Origin: Cryptomeria japonica
Taxonomy: Eukaryota > Streptophyta > Pinopsida > Cupressales > Cupressaceae
Direction of reading: 5' to 3'
Length of the DNA stretch: 64,000 nt
Assembly (NCBI RefSeq): GCF_030272615.1
Contig: NC_081410.1
Span: 140,949,349-141,013,348 of the forward strand
The translations under genes and the position numbers were made by a program. Of this stretch, positions 1-11,624 are shown in pieces. Numbering within the stretch: position 1 is the first letter of the stretch; each line of letters starts with the position of its first letter. The notes beneath the pieces are model-generated. The model did no database searches, had not been told where the DNA came from, and worked only from the letters and a program-made list of their open reading frames with translations.

Positions 1-128
1 AATGTATCAAGTTCCCCTACAATGGAGAAGAAATTTCAATATCTGTAGATAATAACCCTTTTCAGTATTGCAATGCTATGGGGGCTGCTCAAAATGTCTT
101 GGCTCCACACAACAGGGAGGCCCAAGCT

Positions 129-133
129 TCCTC
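129..133. repeat. Target site duplication TCCTC, left copy (right copy 1540-1544)
   Basis: Five identical bases flank the solo LTR on both sides. Five base pairs is the normal stagger for copia integrase. Confidence 0.9.
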
Positions 134-1539
134 TGATGAATAATGATGAACAACAAATAACCTAACTGGTACTAAGAGGGAGGGGGGGGTGAATCAGTAC
201 ATACAAAAAACTTCTCCACAACTTATCAAGTTAAAACAATGCTAACTTGTTGTCTTCATCATTGAACTTAACCATGGAAATACCGGTTAAACACAGCAAG
301 ACTTCAGACAACTTAAATCGGTAAAACTGAATACTTCAAATATTATTAAACACTTGATAACTACTTCACCCATATACATATGCATGTGTCATGTAAATAA
401 TACCATAACCATTAGCTCTGCATGCATAATCACCTAAACAAAGAATACTCAATCATCACATGAAAAAGCACAACTCATGACACAGATTTTTCACGTGGAA
501 ACCCAAATGGGAAAAACCACGGTGGGGATGAATACCCACAAGCTTGTTTTGAACTCTTTTGAAGCTCGCTCTATTAGGAGACTAGTCTTGTTAAAGACTT
601 TACAATAAGGTTCTGCTAGGAACCGATCCTATTAAAGATCACTCGGTTAAGGGATGGCTATATACCCTGTTAAAGGTTGAAACCCTGTTAAAGGTTAACT
701 CGCTAGAGGATTTAAAGAACTCAATCAACTTGAGTCACCTGGTTAGAGGATTTACAACAAGCCTCTTAAAGCTACTCGGTTAAGGGATTTTCCTTCTGTT
801 GAAATGATTAGAAGTCAACAGGTAAAGCTTTGATTTGATAACAACACTACTTGCTAAGGCAGATCCTTTTCAGTTCCTCTACTCTGCAATCACACTCTAT
901 AGTTTTCCACTCACTGGTCTGGCAAGTATCTCATCACTCGGATACACATACAACATTTGCCAACAACAATAATATCAAAACTCATTGACCTTATAGACAA
1001 GAATTAGGTCGGTAACATAAGCCCTAAACCCTAAGTATTTTAGGTTTACAATTACAAGCTGTCCAATCTTGACCGTCCAAACACTTTACATAGAATGAAG
1101 CAATCTAAACAAATCTCAAGTCACTTTGCATTATCCGATCTTCACCGCATTTGGAAAACGATAACCCATCACGCGCTCTTCATACACCGCTCAGAAAATC
1201 ACACATTCCCGAGGTATGCATTCAATGCATTTGATCTCCAAGCGCAAAATCCTCAAGGAAATCCTTCATGTGCACACAATTGATGTGGCATCCTGATCCT
1301 TATTCTAAACATTTACAAAACACCATCGGTTGCACCACACATATCATACCAAAAACTCTAAAACTGAACAAAGACTACCAACCGGTAGTGACACTTGTGA
1401 ACCCCGAAACCGGTTCACTCCATCCTGGTTGACCAAAACCGCTTCCAATCTTCATACCGGTGCATACTGGTGTACCTACTTGAGCACATATTGACATAAA
1501 TGACAACATACTTTGTCCCTGCTTCATCATATGCCAACA
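134..1539 (-). mobile_element. Solo LTR, copia-type, with 5-bp target duplication TCCTC
   Basis: Read on the minus strand this is an LTR starting TGTTGGCATATG (at 1539) and ending in CATCA (at 134). It is related to the LTRs of element B at 54,415 and 60,219: the same G-run plus GTGAATCAG block (183-197), the same string of CTTTAACAGGGT-like motifs, and the same block about hanging AAAAATCAGTGTG (here antisense near 485-535). It is flanked on both sides by TCCTC (129-133 and 1540-1544), a perfect target duplication. No internal element sequence or primer site is present, so it is the product of LTR-LTR recombination. Its insertion split gypsy pol, and the host frame reads through again when LTR plus one TCCTC are ignored. 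Confidence 0.9.
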
Positions 1540-2140
1540 TCCTCAACATCCAACCATCAAGAAGAATTCAAGTTCCTATCCATGAACTTCAAGCAAAAGA
1601 TGAAAATAAAGGACCAAGTCATGGGGGTTTACTATTTTGAACCCTTGTGTCTATCTAAATTTCAAACTTCACCTAGGTCTTATGGACAAACTTGCACATC
1701 AAGACATTAGGCAACCCAACCCATCACCAAGTTTGATGGTAAATTTATCCAAATGGGCACACTGGCTGAAGAATCAGATGATAAAGACATCCTTAGCTGG
1801 TTATACAAGGATGAAGAAGAAATCAGAGTTGATACCATAGAAGTAGCCATACCAACAAAAAAATATGGAAATTTATTTAGGATCATGCAACGAATAGGAC
1901 ACAAAGGAAAAGGACCTATTGGCAAGCGTCAAGAAAGCATCATAGAACCCATACAACTTCGTTCATAATTTGCAAAAGACAAAACTGGACTTGGGTATGG
2001 GCAACATGTTTCGCCTGTGCAAAAGAAAAATTACCATAAAAAACCTCAATGGAAGGAAAATAAAAAGCATAACAAAGACTCATGGCAAGAAGCACTTAAT
2101 CAAGTAGCAGAAAAGACAAGGAAGGACCAAAAACATGAAG
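1540..2140 (+). pseudogene. G-patch-containing segment of gypsy pol
   Basis: Just right of the solo LTR the reading frame continues. At about 1855-1945 it shows a G-patch-like pattern: YGNLFRIMQRIGHKGKGPIG, followed after a short gap by EPI and, past one stop, KTGLGYG. G-patch domains are glycine-rich RNA-binding modules that occur next to the protease in some retroviruses and plant gypsy elements. The surrounding sequence is acidic and lysine-rich with no other recognised domain. One TAG (about 1708) and one TAA (about 1966) interrupt it. A role in RNA binding is inference. Confidence 0.5.
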
Positions 2141-3150
2141 AGGACGAGAAATAAAAGAAGAACTCACTATTCAAAAAGAGGAAGCTTCTTATAAAAAAGT
2201 ACATCATGTACAAGATCCTGATCAAACCAAGGTTAACCCACAACCTAAAGAAATTGCTACCCATAGAAAATAAATGGTGTATGAACAAATTCAAAGAGCA
2301 CAAGCAAGCACTGATCCTGAATAAGAACAAACTACTAAATTTATGTCAATTATTAGTGATATTTTCTCACCATACAATATACCTGTTAGTTTCAACGAGG
2401 TAACCCAGGACAATGATTCTGAAACTGATTCCAATGAATATGAGTGGGATAGTTATTCTAATGTTATTGAAGATATTGAGGTGGATACAATCCATGAATA
2501 CACACCCGTTTCTCATGAGGGACAAGGCTTAACATCTCGACTGTTTGAATTCAGACCACACCATATCTATGAGGCTAGTGAGAATGAGCAACGATAATAT
2601 GAACAAGGCAATGTCAAAGAGAATATCATCAAAAACCTCAAGAATATCATAGACCTCACCAATATCCCAAACAGCTATGACAATGTCTCCATCATGACAC
2701 TTACAACAGCTGATCTTAACCTGCCAAATGACTCCCTACCATTGATATATCCCAATCCCATAGACTGGGAAGAACCTGAGCATCACAATATACCAATATT
2801 CCTGAATAATGAATCAATTATCCAATACCTGTGCTCATTCAACCCAGAAACATGCTCCACCTATGAATTACATAACAATATCTATAATTAGGGGAATGCC
2901 AAGTCTCTCAGTCACCAAAATGAAATAAACAACGGATCTAATGGTGAAAACTAGTTAATGGCAGTATTAGATCACAAAAAAGTAAAAATAAAGGACATAT
3001 TTGAAGGTGAAAACCTTTTTGAGGCACCTAAAGATGGGAGACTTTACAGTCTTCCTGAACATTACTAGGAAAGGTCACCAATCTTTCTTGGTCTTATGTT
3101 GACATGCCAGGGGTAGATCTGAATCTAATCATGTATCACTTAATCATTGC
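2140..3150 (+). pseudogene. Low-complexity linker of gypsy pol between G-patch and RT
   Basis: This stretch has partly open frames: one at 2343-2597 is acidic (many D, E, S) and another at 2694-2891 is N/P/I-rich. It ends in decayed sequence before the first RT motif near 3190. No domain is recognisable. The position between the G-patch and RT, and the acidic composition, fit the spacer that contains or follows the protease in Tat elements, but I could not find a D-T/S-G protease motif. It is a decayed polyprotein part. Confidence 0.4.
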
Positions 3151-3179
3151 TCCTAGAGCTAAATCTATCAAGCAAATAT

Positions 3180-4440
3180 TAAGGAAGATGAATCCACATG
3201 TGGCATTATTAGTCAAAGAAGAACTAAAAAATTTATTAGATGTCGGATTCATCTAACCTATAGATTATGCTGAATGGATCTCAAATATTGTACCAATTTC
3301 CAAACTAGATAAAAGCATAAGGATTTGCATAGACTTTAGGGACCTAAATAAGGCATGTCAAAAGGATGACTTTCAATTACCAAGATCAACACTATTGTTG
3401 ATCTAACAATAGGACACACAATGCTATCTCTCATGGATGGATTCTCTGGCTATAACCAAATCAAGATAGCCCCAGAAGATCAAGATAAAACTGCATTCAC
3501 TTGTCCATGGGGAACATATTGATGGAACATCATGCGTTTTGGCTTGAAAAATGCTAGTGCAACTTATCAAAGGGCCATGACAACAATCTTCCATGATATG
3601 ATGCATAATTTCATGGAGGATAATGTGGATGTTTTTCTAGCTAAATAATTCACCAGAGCAGAATACCTAGGCATCCTGGATAAAATCTTTCAACGATAGG
3701 AGCAATTCAATGTTAGATTAAACTCTAAGAAGTGTGTCTTTGGGGTCACATCTAAAAAACTGTTGGGCTACATTGTATCAGAAAAGGGCATCGAAGTAGA
3801 TCCAACAAAGGTTCAAGCTATCATGGAAATGCCACCTCCTAAAAACATCAGCCAACTACGATCTCTGCAGAGCAGGCTGCAACCCATCAGATGATTCATT
3901 GCTTAGTTAGCATATAAATGTCTTCCATTCAATCATCTACTTCATAAGAATATACCTTACAGATGGGAAGACAAATATGCAGAATAATTCCTCCAATTCA
4001 AACAATATTTGATGTATCCACCAATTTTGGTACCACCAATAGCAGGCAAGCCACTCATTCTCTATATATCAACAACATAAGTATCATTGGGGGCACTACT
4101 AGCACAAGAAGATCCAACAGGAAAAGAAAGAGCAATCTATTACATTAGTAGAATTTTAAATGGAGATGAACTCAATTATACATTCATTGAAAAGGCTTGC
4201 TTAGTAGTCATATTTGCTTCTCAAAAGTTCCGCCATTATATGCTACCCCACACAATCAAGTTGGTAGCAAAAATCGATCCTCTCAAGTATCTACTCAGCA
4301 AAGCCGCTCTCATAGGAAGATTAGCTAAATGGGTCATGATCCTAAGTGAGTTCGACATTAAATACACAAAACAATGAGCTATCAAAGGACAAGCAATTGC
4401 AGATGAGCTGTCAAAAGCATCACTACCAAACCACACCCAC
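3180..4440 (+). pseudogene. Reverse transcriptase and first RNase H of gypsy-Tat pol
   Basis: Translated pieces match the RT fold order: fingers (KEELKNLLDVGFI), palm (FRDLNKAC and MDGFSGYNQIKIA), the YVDD position mutated to NVDV near 3630, thumb/connection with VSEKGIEVDPTKV, then the RNase H-like block at 4087-4376 (GALLAQEDPTGKERAIYYIS, then a stretch ending in FDIKYTKQ). Several stops interrupt it, for example TGA in place of the expected Arg at about 3522. The catalytic loss and stops mean no activity. The reading order and motif spacing leave little doubt about the family. Confidence 0.8.
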
Positions 4441-4445
4441 TACAG

Positions 4446-5033
4446 GTGGAATTTCTAGATATGGATGTGCTCACTATCATACCCAAGAAATGGACCCTAT
4501 ACTTTGATGGATCCTATACACAACATGGATCGGGTGTTGCCATCTTGTTCATCACTCTAGAGGGGCAAACAATTCCAAGATCTTACAGACTGATGTTTCC
4601 ATACACCAATAACATTGTTGAATATGAAACCTTGGTAACCAGAATCAAGGTGGTTGTAGAATGGAGAATCATAAAATTAAGAGTCTATGGGGATTCTATA
4701 TGTTAGTTATTAATCAGATCAATAATGACTATTAGACAAAAGATGATAAGCTAATGTCTTACAAGAGAATGGTGGATGACCTCAAAAATTACTTTGTGCA
4801 CATTAATTTTGAGCAGATTCCAAGATTAGACAATATTGTTGCCGATGCAATGGCTACTATCACCTCACTTCTATAAATTCCTGGTGGAGCAATTGTTTTT
4901 CCTGGCCTATGACAATTTTGCATCCCAAGTCATTTGTACCCTGAACGGTTCTGATTCCCCTCTATACGGGAAGATATATGACTATATCAAAAATAATACT
5001 CTCCCACTCGACCTATCTCGTAACAAAAAATGA
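4446..5033 (+). pseudogene. Second (archaeal-type) RNase H of gypsy-Tat pol plus spacer to integrase
   Basis: The open segment 4446-4703 carries WTLYFDGSYTQHGSG, then RLMFPYTNNIVEYETL and ending in RVYGDS. This is the pattern of archaeal-type RNase H (DGS, TNN-EYE, GDS). It follows a complete first RNase H, so the element had two, the diagnostic of the Tat clade. After a TAG at 4704 the sequence decays, then an open stretch at 4836-5030 leads toward the integrase. The three acidic positions (D of DGS, E of EYE, D of GDS) are still present, but the frame is broken on both sides. Confidence 0.75.
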
Positions 5034-6219
5034 AGTTTCATCCAACAAGTCGCCCGCTATACCTTAATCACTAACACACTTTACCGCTGAGGTCTAGATG
5101 GTACTATTCTTTGATGCCTCGATCGTAACGAATTTGACTCCGCCTTACATGAGTTTCATGAAGGTATTTGTGGTACGCAGTCAATTGGTCCTAATCTTGC
5201 CAATAAACTTTTGAAAATGGGATATTATTGACTGATAATGGAAAGAGAGTCCTATCAATTTTTCTAGGAAATGTCCTAAATGTCAAATTCACGGTAACCT
5301 CTTACATGCACTAGCATAGGAGTTGCAACCATTCACCACATCTTGGTCTTTCTATCAACGGGGACTTGATCTGGTAGGAAATATTTATCCTTCCTCTTTA
5401 GCTGGGCATAAGTTCATTATCACCGCCATAAAGTACTTCACCAAGTGGATCAAAGCAGTCTCAATGACTACCGTGACTAGAAAGCAGATCTCATCATTCA
5501 TCCTCAACTATGTCATTTACAGATATGGCATTCCTAGTTCCATCATCACAGATAAAAAACATCCTTTCAAGAATCAAGATGTACAAGAGCTAAGTGAATG
5601 ATTCAAAATCAAACATCATTTTTCCACACCATACTACCCATAGGGGAATGGTCAAGAAAAAGAATCAAACAAAACAATCCTAGAAATCCTCAAGAAAACA
5701 TTAAATGATGCTGCCAAGGATTGGCATGTACAACTCAATCTGGCACTTTGGGCCTACAAAATGATTATCCACACACCTACAGGGGATACACCATATTAAT
5801 TGGTATATGGTTCAAAAGCAATTCTACCTCTTGAGGTAGAAATCCCATCTCTCTAAGTATCTTTAAAGGGCCTCATAGAAAATGAGGAATATTGAGTGAA
5901 TAGGTTGCAAGAACTAGAGATTCTTGATGAAAAATGACAACGCGCCTATGACCATCTGAATGAATATCAGCAATGAATGTGAAAAATCTATAATCACAAA
6001 GTCATCCCAAGGAATTTGAAAGTTGATGATCTCATTCTAAAAGAAAATCCCAGAAACCAGCAAGATTGAGAAAAGAAGGGGAAATTTGAACCTAACTGGT
6101 TGGGACCCTTTGTCATCAAATCAACCTATGGATCAGGAGCATATTAGTTGTTAAATTCAAAAGGGGACATTCTCGATGAACTAACCAACAAGATTCATTT
6201 GAAGAGATTCTACACTTGA
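5034..6219 (+). pseudogene. Integrase and C-terminal part of gypsy-Tat pol
   Basis: Motifs in order: a core containing GLDLVGNIYPSSLAGHKFI (first Asp) at about 5365, SIITDKKHPF (second Asp) at about 5545, then GNGQEKESNK where the catalytic Glu is Lys, then the C-terminal region with ENPRNQQD and NWLGPFVIKSTYGSGAY and the end HLKRFYT. TAG at the expected PQGNG position and several further stops occur. Bases 5501-6219 are duplicated at 14,595-15,298, where the gene is also broken but by different changes (there the same Glu is a stop). Confidence 0.8.
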
Positions 6220-8200
6220 GTTGTCCAATGCACGAATCAAGCAAAAAAAAAAAAAATCAGAAAAATGCAAAATAAATCAAAAAGTGCAATAAAAACATAG
6301 GTAAAAACCTGGCAATAGGAATTATTTGTGAGAGAAAAAGTTCTCTATCTATTGGTACTCACATCATATCTTTAATCCATCTGATCTAATCCCATAGCCA
6401 TCATCGAACACTTATACACGCAGCATTACCCCAGACATACTTAGTGTAGTCACTGTCCTTGATTATCCAAACATATATTTGTATCATATCCCATAATGTC
6501 TTGGTGATAAATGCATATATCCACATTGACAAGTGTCTATAACTAGGGGAAACATTCATCTCACTTTAGCATTCAGGAAACAAACAAGGATCACAACATA
6601 CAAAGGAAACCATTGTCAAAACTGCTCATTGGACTACAAAAGAGTTTCATTATCCAACTCCAACTTCAACACACACACGATGGATGATATATTCCGAATT
6701 ATTATTTGTTTACATTTGGCATGAAGTATTGACTATTTAGATCTCCTGAGCTACTCAAGGATGCATTGAGCTAGAGAAGCAATGAAGGAATCTGATATTT
6801 TTCTTTTGTTTTCTGTCTGTGAGGTGATCATTCATATGGTGCAAATTTGTCTCGAGACATGATTGGAAACATATCATTGAAGACATTTTCCATTTTGCAC
6901 ATAAAAATGGTTAACTCTTGTTTGTTAAATGCAAGTGAGACTCAAGTCATCTTGGTTCAATTATACCTTGACTCTTGTGTCATCTTGCAATATTAAAAAT
7001 CATGTAAGATATACTCAAGTCATTATGATTCAATTATACCATGATTCTTGTATTAACTTTCAACATATCAAAAGATCAATGATGACAAAAAGAGCACAAA
7101 CAAGTGACTAAATAGGAATGACAATGGCAAAATTAAAATGATCATATAGTTGCATATCATTTTTGCATTAGTCTCATATCATTATAATTATCATTTACAT
7201 CTTATTTTCAAGATACATCTCATATCATTATCATTATCATTTACATCTCATTTTCAAGATACATTTCATATCATTATCATTATCATTTACATCTCATTTT
7301 CAAGATGCATCTTACAATCATAAACATTCAGGTAACATTCCATCTTGTATCAAAGTAAACACAATTGATGCATATCACAAACACTTATTCATCATGAACC
7401 ATGCATTCACATCATCATATAAATCAACATTAAGAGATGAAGAACATCATTATTATTATCTAAACATCTAATCATCCTCATAGTATCATCATATCAAATG
7501 AATGTGTATCATAAATCATATCATCATCAGTAACACATCACATGTGGATCATAGAAAATCAATGCCATATATCATATATCTCAAAACTGTAAAAATATAC
7601 AATGGGTATCATGTCTATCAATACAACATGACAAATCTATCAGGTATGACTATCTCACGAGGCAGATGGTTTGGTAGCAGCTGTCCCAACTCCTAGATCT
7701 CCACCAAATGGATCATGTCATGCAGACCCCGTAACACCTCTTCTCTCCATCCTCGTATGACTATGTCTGGATCAAGTGGACACCACTGCAACATAGCTAT
7801 GAGCTCTATGATCTTGAGTGACCATATCCTCATACAAATGCCTATAATACTCGGCCTCCTTGGCCGAGTACTGTATCTACCTCAGTGTGTCCCAGAGTGG
7901 GGCACCGATTGTGGCTCTCTCTAACCTATCAGCAAGGGCCTCTACTTGGCCCTAATGTTCTACTATTGTATCCCTCTTCCTACAATTGTGTGATTTGTCA
8001 CCGATGTGCTAACACTTATGCTTGCAACTCCTGCACCAAGACTTGTAGCGTTATAATTTGAGTATCCTGCTTGTAGGTTGGCACCTTGATCTAAACAGGT
8101 ACTTGTGTCGCAGTCCTAATTGCACTTGTCTCCATCTGAGGCATTGGCAGAGGTAGAATATCAGATCTCCTCCTTTGGGCGGGTCGCCTGTCATCCTCTA
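6220..8200 (+). other. Long 3' untranslated region of the Tat element
   Basis: There is no convincing coding sequence on the plus strand. Bases 6220-6693 are repeated after the second integrase fragment (15,299-15,795), so this is part of the element and not chance flanking DNA. It has an A-run at 6241-6256 and a 46-bp tandem repeat at 7172-7312. On the minus strand, 7700-8200 may be the decayed C-terminal extension of the PMD pseudogene. Confidence 0.55.
7172..7312. repeat. Tandem repeat, three units of 46 bp
   Basis: Units start at 7172, 7218 and 7264. Each begins TCTCATATCATTAT (third: TTTCATATC) and ends CATTTTCAAGATACAT. Differences between units are few. The array lies within the 3' region of the gypsy element. 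Confidence 0.85.
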
Positions 8201-9521
8201 TCTCTCCCACAATAGCTAACACCACACCTATCCTACCACCCCCACTCGTACCAAGAATGAGACCACCTCCACCTTTGCCATCTCCACTACCCCTCCACCT
8301 CTACCACCTCCACTAGCCCCTCCACCTCCATCTCCTCCACCATTGCCTCCACCTCCACCTCCTCCCTCCTCTCTCGCATCCTCCTCTCTCCATCTAGGAC
8401 CCCCTCGCCTCTGTGGCTCCTCCTCCTCATCATCATCAAAACCTGGCAACAACTCTGCTAGATCAGATATGCACACCACTGCATATGCCATGAAGTATGC
8501 TGATAAATTCTCTATCATCCCATCATCCACTACCCCAACCCCATAATTCCATATCTATCCTGCCAATTTCATGTACTCATCCATGACTGCTCCACTATCT
8601 AGGGTAGGCCCCCACTCCGACACATCCTATCACTGACGAGCATACAAACAGGCTTCCTATGGTATCCCCTATTGTCTACCATACAGCCAATGAACGCGAT
8701 TGTGCAAAAATTGCTCAATGATAAAGGGCGTCTTCCCAATCAGGTATCTTGACATATATACATAGGTCATCTCTAGCCCATCCTCCACCCACACCTCACA
8801 ATCCATATATGGTCTCCAAACAACCACATCAATGTCATCCAAAGCCCCGCACCAGTGTTCTAGTTTCCCCAGCTTACGCTAGACAACTACACCTATATAA
8901 CCATATGCATATGCCTGACCAACTGACCTATCTCTATCTACAAGCAGTGTCGACACTGATATATGCTCCCAAGCCCACACCTATAATAATGTCACCCAGC
9001 TGGTAGACTCGTGTATCCCAAATATACTACCTGGTGGAGCTCCTAGTATAGGTGGGCCAACATACAAGACCCCCATGAAAACCTACGTCCCTACGTCACC
9101 ATATCCTCCAGAACCAATCCTCTTCCAATGGCTAGTCCCTTTGACCTACGGTCAAGACACAGGAAACCACCAATGAAACTTGCTAATACTAACGGTAGTG
9201 AAGCGTACCCAAATCCAAAAACTCTTGCCATTAGATCTCGTAGCCACTAATGTGATCATCCTGGAAAATATGGTAGAGAGCCTCTGTGCCTCCCTCCTTA
9301 GTCTGCTCATAAGGTAGCAAATCCTGAACCACAAGAATTTGCAGAATCCAATAACAGTCATCTGGGGTAATTGTCATCTCACCAGCCGCCAAATGAAAGG
9401 TGTTCGTATCACTGTGCCACCTCGCTGCCAACACTGTCAGTAACCCCTGATTAATGATATACCAGGGCATGTCTAGTAAGGATAATAACCCACATCTCTT
9501 AATCATCTCTTTGTCAGCCTA
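8200..9521 (-). pseudogene. Plant mobile domain (PMD) protein remnant, antisense inside the gypsy 3' region
   Basis: On the minus strand 9506-9231 reads MIKRCGLLSLLDMPW, then LTVLAARWHSDTNTFHLAAG and GEMTITPDDCYWIL. This is the start of the aminotransferase-like plant mobile domain (W-x-x-x-T-x-T-F-H, G-E-M-T-x-T-x-x-D). Further down other frames give SWGSCMLAHLY (about 9065), VWAWEHISVSTLL (about 8960) and PYMDCEVWVEDGLEMTYVYM (about 8780), in the right order for the family. The tail at 8530-8228 is acidic (DDDEEEE) and then glycine-rich. Frameshifts and stops between these blocks make it a pseudogene. PMD proteins (MAIN/MAIL in plants) also occur inside Ty3/gypsy elements, and Tat elements are known to carry extra antisense genes between integrase and 3' LTR. 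That context fits here. Confidence 0.7.
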
Positions 9522-9721
9522 TGATAAGCATGAGATAAGTGTCCATGGATTCAAGAATCACTCCTGAGACTATAGTACACCAAGCTCTTCCTATAAATCA
9601 ACACATATCCATCACCAGTTTTCGATTCAATCAAATCTATAAAAAATCATCAACAAATCAACTTGAAAACGTGAATCATATCAAAAACACATCAGAAACA
9701 TATTCGCATCAATCGATGAAT

Positions 9722-10450
9722 CATATCAAGACCCATATCGAAATCAAGACCCATAACAAAATCAAGACCCATATCGACTCAAGACCCATATCGAAATTAA
9801 GACTCATATCAAAATCAAGGCCCATATCGCAATCAGACCCATATCGACTCAGGACCCATATAGAAATCACGACAACAAGACCCATATTGAAATCAAGACC
9901 CATAACAAAATCAAGACCCATATCAACTCAGGACCCATATTGAAATCAAGACTCATATCGAAATCAAGACCCATATCGAAATCAGACCCATATTGACTCA
10001 AGACCCATATCGAAATCACGACAACAAGACCCATATCAAAATCAAGACTCATAATGAAATCAAGACTCATAACAAAATCAAGCCTCATAACAAAATCATG
10101 AATCATAATGAAATCAAGACCCATATCGACTCATGACCCATATCAAAATCAAGACCCATAACGAAATCAAGACCCATATCAACTCAGGACCCATATTGAA
10201 ATCAAGACTCATAACAAAATCAAGACTCACAACAAAATCAAGACTCACAACAAAATCAAGACTTATAACGAAATCATGACTCATAACGAAATCAAGACCC
10301 ATATCTAAATCAAGACCTATATCGATATCAAGACCCATATCGACTCAAAGGCCCGTATAGACTCAAGACCCATAATGAAATGAAGACCCATAATGAAATT
10401 AAATCCATATCGACAACAAGACCTATATCGAAACAAAATCCATATTGAGC
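9722..10450. repeat. Minisatellite, about 18-bp unit AAGACCCATATCGAAATC
   Basis: Roughly forty imperfect copies of AAGACCCATATCGAAATC, with variants such as CATAACAAAATC and CATATCGACTC, run head to tail. Because 18 is a multiple of three, the minus strand reads as a six-residue repeat (D-M-G-L-D-F type) for long open stretches. It lies directly upstream of the antisense PMD start. It is not a CRISPR array: there are no unique spacers of constant size. Confidence 0.85.
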
Positions 10451-10639
10451 ACACTCATATCACAATCCAGTAGCAAATGAGAATTAGACATCATAACAAA
10501 ATAGGACTCACATCGGATCACGAACCATATCAGATAATCGATGAACCCATAACGACATCTATGAAACCTATCCAATCCATTTCACTCATGACACATTTTT
10601 CAAAACACCTTTATTTCCAACTTTTTGCCCTACGCACTA

Positions 10640-11040
10640 AATCAGGGCTTCAAAGCACTAAGCTGCTACGTATGCACTATACTTTTCCACGTATGTGCTA
10701 TAAACATACCTTATGCGCCATCCTGCTATCACGTGCTACAACGCGACTTCAATGCGCTACCCTGTCTGCCCAACACATTGTTTTACTCTGCATGCTAACT
10801 GTCATACCATTTGTGCTACCATGTTTGCCTTACTCGCTAAAGCTATCCTACATGCCAACTGGCATACCCTTTGCGTTGCTCTATGATCCCTACATGTGAA
10901 TATTACCCTACGTGCTAACCTACCCCTTGATCGTACTACTATTTGACACTTAAATGCTAAACCTACCTGGGGTTTGCTACATGCTAAACTTCCTATCGTA
11001 TGCGCTAAAGGACCTACCCTATGCACTAAACCGACAAATT
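10640..11040. repeat. Dispersed motif array, consensus ATGCGCTAAA
   Basis: Short copies such as TATGCGCTAAAGG, TATGCACTAAAC, ACATGCTAAAC, ACGTGCTAAC and ATGCGCTACC recur about every 15-25 bases. Any long reading frame across it is a by-product of the repeat. The same motif in reverse orientation fills 13,120-13,385. Confidence 0.65.
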
Positions 11041-11608
11041 CTGACCCAAAAATTGAAAAAATGTGACAAAAATCAATGAAATTAATAAAAAAAAGAGGGA
11101 TTTTGGCCACTTACTGGTGGGCCATATGCGGCGGGTCTCTGGTATCGCCTGATGCGCTCAAATCGGTGTGAAGAGTATGGAATTGACATCGTAGTCAGAA
11201 CTCCAAATGTCACAATCACAACAAGACAAGTGTGCAAATGATTTTTCAAAATCACTTTTTACCTTTTAATAGGGTAAATCGAAAGGTTAATAGGTGGGGC
11301 ATATATTTTAGTCCCACTTTTTCATTATTAACCTTATCAACATCATCTTTTTTTGGAGGAGATGAATCAATAATGTGCATCCAATGCAGTCAATATTCTC
11401 ATATTGCAATTAATTAAAAAACGATCATAAACTTGACAACTTTTCACGAGATCCTTGATTCATTTCCCGAGGGGGTATCATCAATATCGTTCATCAAATC
11501 TACATCTGGGACATCATATCGACAACTTTGGTGCCAACATCATATAGAAAATTTTTGGTGACATATCCAACGATTTTTCTTTGAATCAACATGTGCACAC
11601 ACGTCACT

Positions 11609-11624
11609 TCAAAGAGGGGCAAAA
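11609..11624 (+). promoter_or_regulatory. Polypurine tract of gypsy element
   Basis: The purine run AAAGAGGGGCAAAA lies immediately before TGTAGACG, the LTR start. This is where plus-strand DNA synthesis would be primed. Confidence 0.75.

Larger units (their letters stand above)
1..6219 (+). pseudogene. Gypsy-Tat pol polyprotein remnant (interrupted by solo LTR 134-1539)
   Basis: The pol remnant runs in several frames with many premature stops. Bases 3-133 read openly (a stretch containing FPYNGEE and NAMGAAQN) and the same frame resumes at 1540 after the solo LTR. RT motifs appear around 3210-3700: a segment with RICIDFRDLNKA, then LMDGFSGYNQIKIAPEDQ and MRFGLKNASATYQRAM. The expected YVDD box reads NVDV, so catalysis is lost. 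Integrase motifs span about 5330-6217 and the end is a TGA at 6217-6219. The integrase catalytic Glu in the usual NGQAEASN context is replaced by Lys. The fragment lacks gag, which presumably lies left of the window. It is a non-functional relic. Confidence 0.8.

Noticed and set aside
8343-8546. Plus-strand proline/serine-rich reading frame
   Set aside because: It is the complement of the acidic and glycine-rich tail of the antisense PMD remnant, which has the family evidence.
9539-9943. 134-codon plus-strand frame rich in T, H, I, K and S
   Set aside because: Mostly translated minisatellite.
9722-10450. CRISPR-like look of the regular repeats
   Set aside because: Units are 18 bp, contiguous and without unique spacers, and the genome is eukaryotic. 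It is a minisatellite.
10477-10899. 140-codon plus-strand frame
   Set aside because: It runs through the GCTAAA motif array, has no domain, and its composition follows the repeat.
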